A DNA stretch of 64,000 bases, taken from positions 8,591 through 72,590 of the forward strand of contig JBBSCO010000007.1 of NCBI GenBank assembly GCA_038250235.1, read 5' to 3'. Position numbers and translations under genes: made by a program. Under the pieces are notes generated by a model. That model did not search any database, had not been told where the DNA came from, and worked only from the letters and a program-made list of their open reading frames with translations. The stretch's first letter is position 1. Each line of letters opens with the position of its first letter. Shown here piece by piece: positions 18,105 through 27,300 of this stretch. Source of the DNA: JAAUTS01 sp038250235 (GTDB taxonomy: Bacteria; Verrucomicrobiota; Verrucomicrobiia; Methylacidiphilales; JAAUTS01).

Positions 18105-18380
18105 ACACCCCTGAGTTACTCATAGGCTCTCAGATAATCAAGCACAAGACCTCGCCGGACATGCAAAAGACAGGTAAGGAAAGAGAGTATTTTACATAAA
18201 AATAGGTAATAAACTCTTAAAGGAAAGGACTTTTGTGGAAATCGGTCTGATAGGATCATCTTTGTGTATAAAGTCCTGTCTAATCACCTCGACAAAAGTT
18301 CTAATTTCAGAGGAAATAGAAACTTCAGGGACGTGCTTTTTTATGGATCAACAAAGGCAGCGAAACTTCCCCCTAGTCCT
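18105..18380. promoter_or_regulatory. Divergent control region, cyclase / haemagglutinin
   Basis: This 276-bp gap between two divergent genes must carry promoters for both. It is more A/T-rich than its surroundings (for example TTTTACATAAAAATAGGTAA, near 18190). No clear -35/-10 pair or CRP-like palindrome could be picked by eye. The haemagglutinin frame is open from a GTG at 18264, so part of this region could be coding. Confidence 0.35.
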
Positions 18381-21300
18381 ATGAAAAAAGCAAACAGAAC
18401 AGGAGAAAGATTGTTGCGTGCGGCTGTCGTGCTCTTGTTTGCCTGTATGGTCAATGCTCCCTTCGCCTTGAAAGCCAATCCCCAGGGTGAACAGGTTGTG
18501 GCAGGTTCGGCAACCTTTGACCGTTCCGCAGATCGATTGAACATTACCACTAGCAACCAGGTAATCATCAACTGGCAGGATTTTTCCGTAGGCCAGAACG
18601 AGACGACGCAGTTTATCCAGCCCGGCAGCAGTTCGGTGGCGGTCAACCGGGTGGTGACGGGCAATCCTTCCGCGATCTATGGCAATCTGATCGGAAACGG
18701 GCAGATCATTCTCATCAACCCCAACGGTGTCATGGTGGGATCCGGTGGCAAGGTGGATACGGGAGGCTTTCTGGCTTCGACATTGGACATGCCGAACGGC
18801 TCTTTTTTCAACGGCCAGGATTGGCGTTTCAGTGGAAATTCGGAAGCATCAATCATTAACAACGGTCAGATCCGGGCCCGGGCTGGTGATGTGATCATGA
18901 TCGCCCGCCAAGTGGAGAATCACGGAAGACTCAGTGCTCCGGACGGCGTGGTCGCGTTGGGGGCAGGGGTGGAGGTTTTGGTTTCGCGCGCAGAAGACGC
19001 GGCCCGTCGTATTTATGTTCAGCCCAGTCAGGGACAGGGTGGGAGCAGTATCTGGAACACTGGTTCGGCGGAAGCAATCCAGGTGGAGTTCGAGGCAGCG
19101 GGCAGAAACCCCTTTGCCCTGGCCATCAACAATGAAGGGGTCATACGTGCCACGGGTAGCGTTCAGCGGGAAGGCAGGGTTTTTCTGGTTTCGAAGGGTG
19201 GAACGCTGCAGCACAGTGGCAGCATCTACGCCACGAACAAGGACGGTTCCGGTGGTTACGTCAAACTGATGGGCAAGCCGCAGCACGATGTTTCCACGGT
19301 TCTTGTTTCCGGAACAATCGAAGCGAAAGGTAATTCACTGCTGGCTGGTGGGAGGTTGGAGATCCTGGGCGACCAGATTGCGCTGACAAAAGGGGCTGCC
19401 ATCACGGTCTCCGGCAAGAATGGCGGAACTGTTTTGGTGGGGGGTGATTACCAGGGAAAGAATCCCGACATCTATAACGCACAGAAAGTTTTTGTGGGTG
19501 AAGGCGTGACCATTTATGCCAATGCTCTGGAGAACGGTGACGGGGGTAAAGTTATTTTCTGGGCGGACGACTGGACGAAGTTTTATGGTTATGTCGAAGC
19601 ACGGGGTGGTGAATTGGCTGGAAATGGGGGTTTTGTGGAAGTTTCGGGGAAGCGCAGCCTTTCCTTTGATGGCGCAGTGGACTTGAGGGCGGCCTATGGA
19701 ACGACCGGAACCCTGCTTTTGGATCCTGATAACATCATCATTGCCAATGCCGCTTCTTCCGTAGACGACGGCGAGTTGTCGGATCAGCAGATTTTCTTTG
19801 ATGACGGGACGGGAACCTTTACCATTTCCAATACGGCACTGGTGGCCTCTTTGGCCACGGCTAACACACAGCTCCAGGCCAATATTAAAATCACGGTGAA
19901 CGGGTCGGTGGTTTCGACGTCAGGGTTTTCTCTGACCCTGCAGGCGCAGCAGATCGAACTGGCGGCCGGTGTGAGCATTTCCCTGGGCACTGGCACTATT
20001 GTGATCGACGCCAATACTGGTGGAACTGCTACAGCCGACAATATTGACGCCTTTCTGATGAATACCGGTTCCCAGCTCGTGACCAGCTCAGGAAACATTA
20101 CGGTCGCCTCGATTGGTTCAAGTGGCATTAACAGCCGGGCGATCCGTCTGGATGGTGCTACTATCAGCAGCGTGAGTGGGGCTATCAATCTCTCCGGCAC
20201 GGCAGCCGGAACAAATGGGAATAGCCATGCCATCCAGATTCTGGGTGGTTCATCGATTACTTCGACAGGAGCTTCCACGATCGCCTTGACGGGCATAGGG
20301 AATGCCGGGGGGAGTGATGGGGTCCTTTCCGTGGCCGATGCAAACGTCATCGGAGGCCTCAGTGCTTCGGGCAACATCACGATCACCACCAACAATTACA
20401 ACGTGACCAATGCCACACTCCAATCCAGCGGCAATCTTGTCATCAAGGCGGATAGTGCAGCAACAAGCATCGGAGTCGCGGGCGGAGTCGGAACCCTGAG
20501 CATCAGCACAACAGAAATGGAAAAGATTCTCGATGGATTTGCTTCCATTACTTTTGGTGATGTTGTCTCAGGAACGGGCGCAGTGACCGTCAATTCGTCC
20601 ACCTTCACCGATTCCGTGACCTTCGCGGGCGGTGACATGGGTCTGGCAGCGGTGAATGCGGGAAGCAACAACCTGACTCTCCAATCCAACGCGGGGACGG
20701 TCACGCAGAGCGGGGTTCTTACGGCTTCCATGCTGACTTTGAACGGAGCAGGGGGAACCTTCACTCTAAACACCCAAAACAACAACGTTACTAATCTAGC
20801 CGGTAACACGGGATCCATTACTTTCCGTGATGATAATGGATTCAGCACGGGAATTCTGGCCACGACCGAGAATATCACTCTGGAGACCACGGAAAGCCTT
20901 ATGTTGGGTGGGGCCATCACCAGCTCCAGCGGGGTTATTTCGCTTTCGACCAGTGGAATGGGCAAAAGCCTGACCCTGAGTTCGGGTGCCGACTTTGTTA
21001 TGCTGGCCAACACTACAGGAACAGGTTCCATTAGTCAGTTAAACGGGGTTGCTACCAATACGGATTTCAGCGGTTTCGCCTCGATCAATGGCGGCGATGG
21101 TATCGATAGTTTGACTGGCACTGCGACGGGTCAAACCTGGGTGATCACGGCAGCAGACACGGGAACAATCGGTGGATTTGGCTTTGGTTCATTTGAAAAT
21201 ATCACTGGAGGTGCCGATGTTGACTTCTTTTCCTTCGCCGGAACAGGTTCGCTCAGTGGAACTTTGGCGGGCGGAGGTGGAAGCGATACTTTAACCGGCA

Positions 21301-24300
21301 ATTCAACCGCCAATAGCTGGTTGTTGACCGGTTCAGATGCGGGTTCTCTTAATAGCGTTGTTTTTTCCAGTATTGAAAATTTGACTGGCAACGTGCTGGC
21401 CGACAGCTTTACCTTGAGCGGCCCGGGTGTTTTGTCCGGATCGATTGATGGCGGGAACGGTGCGGATACGATCAGTTACCTGGGATCGGGAAACCCCATC
21501 GATGTGCTGTTGAGTTCCGCACGGGCCGGAACGGTGACCAACTTGACTGACAGTTCCAGTTTTACTTTTAGCAACATCGAACAGATCGACGGGGAAACCG
21601 GCAGGAGTAACAGTCTGACGCTGCAGAACGGGGGTGTGACGGTGACGATTGGTCAGGTGGACGGCGGGGACACAGGGGCGGGGGGCATTACTTTCAGCTC
21701 ATTTGATGCGATCACGGGCGGCGATGATAATGATATTTTCATCATCTCCAATACAGGAACCCTAACCGGGGCGCTGGACGGCGGGAATGGCGAGGATACC
21801 CTGGATTACAGTTCCAACACTTTCGCGGTGACGGTGGATCTGGATTCGGGCGGAGCGACTCATGATTCCACCACGATCAGCTTTAGCAACATGGAGGCCC
21901 TGAGTGGCAACGGAACGGCCACAACGCTATTCCTGACTTCCAATGATGAGGTCGTTACGATTTCGTCCGCCGGCGCCGGGGATGTGGATGGTACGTTTAC
22001 GTTCGATGGAGTGACTTCTCTGGATGGCAACGGGGGAGTGAATGAATTGGTCAATGGGACTTCCGGGGGTGTTACTTATAGGGTGAATGGGGGTGATCTG
22101 GGGGAAATGACAGGACTGATTGACTTCAATGACTTTGGCACCCTGACCGGAAGCGGGTCCAACGACAGTTTTGTTTTGACAGATGGCGGCAGTCTTAGCG
22201 GGGCCATTGATGGTGCGGGGGGAAGCAACACGCTGAGTTACGTTTCCAGGACGGCTTCGGTGGCGGTGGATCTCGAGCAGGAGTCGGCCACGGACATTGC
22301 GGGAGGCTTTGCCAATATCGTGAGTTTCATTGGAGGCGGCGTGGCGGGAGACAACCTGGCTGGGGCGGATCTGGTCAACACTTGGACATTGACCGGCGTT
22401 GGTAGAGGCACGGTTGATAGTGTAAATTTCGACGGATTTGAAGATCTGGTGGCGGGGAATGACGAGGATCTCTTCGTGATTGGTGTGGCAGCGGACTTTG
22501 CCTCCATCACGGGCAACGGAGGCAATACAAGGCTGGACTATTCAGGCAATACCTTGGGGGTGACCTTCGATCTGGACAGCGGCGATGGGGCCCACGGTTC
22601 GATCACGATCAATACATCCGGCGTTACAGCCTTGTCAGGAAATGGATTGGATACAACCTTGATCCTGACGAGTTCAGACGAAATAGTAACTCTCACGGGT
22701 AGTGGAACAGGGGATGTGGACGGGAATCTTGAATTTGACGGGGTGACCCTGGTGGATGGAAATGGGGGTAGTGACGAACTGGTGAACGACACGGGAGCCA
22801 GCCAGGTGTTTGCCATCGCGGATACGGATGAAGGTTCAATTACAGGCATTCTTTCCTACACGGGCTTCGGGAATCTGCGTGGAGACGGGTCCGATACCCT
22901 GAGTTACTCGGGCTACACGGGAGGAGCAGTCACGGTGAATCTGGAGGATTTGACGGCGACGGCGCTCAGTGGGGAGTTTGATGGAATGTCGGTGTTTGTA
23001 GGAAGTAGCGACAGCGGGGATACGTTGATTGGAGAGGATGCGGGTTTGGCTTGGATGATCAACGCGGCCAATGGAGGGTCTGCGGGAGCAACGACATTTA
23101 CCTCTTTTGAAAACCTGACGGGTGGCAGTGGAACGGACGGGTTTAGCTTTACCAATCCAGGAAGCCTATCGGGATCACTGGATGGTGGAGCAGGAACCAA
23201 TACCCTGACGGGAGATGCGGACGGTAATGCCTTCACGATAACGGGTGTTAATAGTGGAACCCTGACGGGTAAGATTACTGGTGGCTGGAGCGGTATCGGG
23301 AATCTGGTGGGAGGGGCAGCCGTGGACAGTTTTGCATTTGGAGGGGCAGGGGAGCTGACTGCGCTGGACGGAGCCGGTGGAAGCGACACGTTAGCCGGGG
23401 ATGATATAGCCAGAAATTTTTCCATCACTGGCATTAATGAGGGAACGCTGGCCGGATTGATCGGGGGAACCTGGTCTGCGATTGAAAGTCTGGCGGGAGG
23501 ATCGAACAATGATTCGTTTGTGTTCAGCGATGGAGCGGCCTTATCTGGAACGATAGATGGGGGCGGCGGAGGCAACAACTTGGACTTCGGCACTTACACG
23601 ATCGCGATCATTGTGAATCTACAGACAGGATCTGCCACGGGGACGGGAGGCTTCAGTAACATCGGAAGCTTCATGGGAGGGACGGCTTCGGATACCTTGA
23701 CGGGAGCAGATACAGCAACGATCTGGGCCATCACGTCAAACAACTCCGGATCTGCGGGAAGCGTGAATTTCAGCTCATTTGAAAATCTGACGGGAGGAAG
23801 TGGCAATGACAGTTTCGTCTTTTCAGATGGGATCGGCGTGAGTGGAACGGCCGATGGAGGCGGGGGAATTAACACTCTGGATTACAGTGCTTATTCAACA
23901 GCAGTCAGTGTGAACCTGCAAAGCCTGACGGCGACCGCTACGGGAGGATTCAGTAATATCGGAAGTTTAATTGGAGGAACGGTATTGGACACGCTCACCG
24001 GGGCGGATTTAACCAATAGCTGGAGTCTGACCGGACCCGGATCGGGAAGTGTGGGAGGCGTGAGCTTTAGCGGTTTTGAGTCACTGGTTGGCGGAAGCGC
24101 GACAGACAATTTTCAGTTTTCTAGCCCAGCGTCCTATACTTCGATTAATGGCGGACTGGGAAGTGACACAGCCGATTATTCCCTGTTGGCAGGACCGTTT
24201 TCGCTGATCGCGGGGGATCTGACAATGTTGATGGGGGCTTCCGCGTTTTCCAGTATTGAGTCCATAACCGGTTCGGCCTCCACAGCCAACTTGGTGAACG

Positions 24301-27300
24301 GACAGAATGTGGACACGACCTGGGATGTAAACGGGCTCAATGCCTTCACGGTGGCAGGCATCAACTACAATGGATTTGAAAACATCACGGGTGGCAGCGC
24401 GGCGGACACCTTCAATTTTGAGACAGCAGGCTCGTTGACCGGTACGTTGAACGGCGGTTCCGGCGGGAACACCTTAAGTTATTCGGGCCGGTCAGCGTCA
24501 GTAAGCGTGAATCTGCAGACCGGGGTGGCGACAAGCATCGGCGGAACTTTCAGTAATATTGGTGATTTTGTGGGAGGTAATTATACAGCGGACAGTTTGA
24601 CCGGAGCGGATGTGACACAGACTTGGACGATTGACGGGTTGAACAGCGGCAACATCGGGGGGACGCTGACCTTTACGGGATTTGAAGGACTGACCGGAGG
24701 GAATCTGAACGATGTCTTTGCGATGGTGGACGGCGGCTCGATCGGAAGCATCGCTGGTGGAGGAGGAACGACCAACAGCTTGGACTACAGTGCACGGACC
24801 GGGGCGGTGAGCGTTAACTTTGGAACAGGAGTAGCGACGGGAATCACGAACTTCAGCGGGATCAATACGTTGTTGGGTAATGCAGCGACCTCTCTGACGC
24901 TGAACGCGGGCAACGACAGTGTGCAGATCACAACGGCCAATGCCGGGAACGTGAACAGTGGACAGTTGACTTACAGTTCGGTGCAGATACTGGACGGAGT
25001 GGGCGGAATTAATACCCTGATCGGACGCAACGTGGCCAACACCTTTGCGGTGACCGGGATGGATAGTGGAACGGTGGACGGAGTCGCTTTCAGTAATTTC
25101 GGGAACTTGACAGGAAATGCACTGGCGGATCAGTTCCAATTCCAGGTGGGAGGAATCTTAAGCGGTGCAATCGACGGTGCGGGGGGGACAAATGCCCTCC
25201 AAGGGGACGATGCCAACCGGAGTTGGACCATCAATGGGAACTCCACAGGATCTGTTAGTGTTTTGGTGGGATCATTTGCTTTCATTCAAAGTCTGGTGGG
25301 TGGCAATCTGGCAGATACGTTCATCGTGGCGGATAGTGGGGCGATGGCTTCCATCATTGGAGGTTCGGGATCGAACGCCTTGGATTACAGCACCCGAACA
25401 GGTGTGGTGAGCGTGAGTTTTTTCGGAGGATCTGGCAGTGGCACAGGTGTGACGGCCTACAGCAATATCGGAGTGTTGACAGGTAATACCTCAACCTCGC
25501 TGGCCCTGAATTCGGGCAACGACAGTGTGCAAATCACAGCGGCCAATGCGGGGAACGTTAACAGCGGGCAGTTGGTTTACAGTTCGGTGCAGACATTGGA
25601 CGGAGTGGGCGGAATTAATACCCTGATCGGACGCAACGTGGCCAACACCTTTGCGGTGACCGGGATGGACAGTGGGACGGTGGACGGAGTCGCTTTCAGT
25701 AATTTCGGGAACCTGACAGGTAATGCGGCGGCGGATGTGTTCCAGTTACAGACGGGTGGCAGCCTTAGCGGAAATATCAATGGAGCAGCAGGTACGAATA
25801 CGTTGACTTATGCGGGACGTGCGGCTGCGGTGAACGTAAACCTGCAGTCCGTGGTGGCAACGGACATTGCTGGAAGCTTCAGCACTATTGGTGAATTTGC
25901 GGGCGGCAGCAATACGGGAGACAGCCTGACCGGAGTCAATGCGGTGCAGACATGGACGATCAATGGAGTGGACAGTGGCAACATTGGTGGAACGGTGACT
26001 TTTGCTTCCTTTGAAAATGTCAACGGTGGCTCGCAGGCTGATACTTTCACCTTCAGCGGCATTGGCTCGCTCGCTGGTTCTTTGAATGCGGGTGCTGGAA
26101 ATGATCTCATCAACCTTGGAGCCGCAGGTGTGACCGGAGGCAATGTTGATATGGGTGACGATGACGACACTCTGAACATGGGTAGCGGTGGAAGCATTAC
26201 GGGAACGCTGACGGGAGGAACCGGAACGGACAATATCAGTTTTGCAGGTAGAAGTCCGCTCGTGACGGTGAATCTGGCTTTGGCTTCTGCCACCGACATA
26301 CTGTTAGGGGCTGCATCCGGATTTACCAGTATAGAGAACATCACAGGGGGATCCAATGCGGCTGATCAACTGACGGGGGCCAATGTTATTGGACAAAGTT
26401 GGGTGATCAATGGAACCAACACTGGAACAGTCGGTGGACTGGCTTTCAGCTTCAGCAGCTTTGAAAATCTGACTGGCGGAACCCAGACAGACAGCTTCAC
26501 TTTTTCCGGTGCTGGTGCGCTCAGCGGCAATTTATCCGACCTGAATTCTGAAACGACTCTTTCCGGTGCAGTAGTGGCCGCTCGAATCCAATTGGTGAAT
26601 GTTCTGCTTGCCTCGAATGTCGTTCTTAATACATCTGCTGCAAATGGAATGATCCAAGTGAGTGCTGTGAACGGGAACGGCTTTAGTCTGGGTTTTTCGA
26701 GCGGAACGGGAACCAAAACAATTTCGGGTGCTGTCACCCTGTTGAGTGCTGCCGCCGGTCCGGCTTTGAGTTTGCAGGGCAGTGGGTTGACTACCTTCAG
26801 TAGCTCCGTGATCAGCACAATGGGAGGGATTGACGGGTCGGGGGCCGGCAATGTGAATTTTGGAGGGAATATAACCCTGGGTGATGGCAGCACTGGTTCC
26901 AACTTTGCCGGGTTGGTTACTTTCACTGCAGCCGGTGGGACGGCCTTCAGCGGCTTTGACGGGTTGATATTGAATGGAGGGCTTTCCTTGGGTGGCAATA
27001 GCAGCATTACTTCCAACGGTTCCACCCTATTAATGACGGCGTTGGACGGAAATGCCAACAGCCTGATTTTGAATGCGGGGACGGGAATCCTGACGATCAG
27101 TGGTGCTGCCATCGATCTAAGCTCCCTGACGTCTACGGCCACGACCAGTAATCTTCAGATTGTCACAACGAGCGGTAATCAAAGCTACACCGGGTCAGTG
27201 ATTGGAATGGGACTGCTGACGGCGGACAACCTCACCTTACAGGGTGTGGGCAATGTTTCAGCCGGAGGCCTGACACGTCTACAGACTTCAGTCAATTCTC

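Noticed and set aside
23100..24000. RTX calcium-binding repeats in the adhesin
   Set aside because: GGSGND-like pieces occur, but not with the 9-residue period of true RTX arrays.
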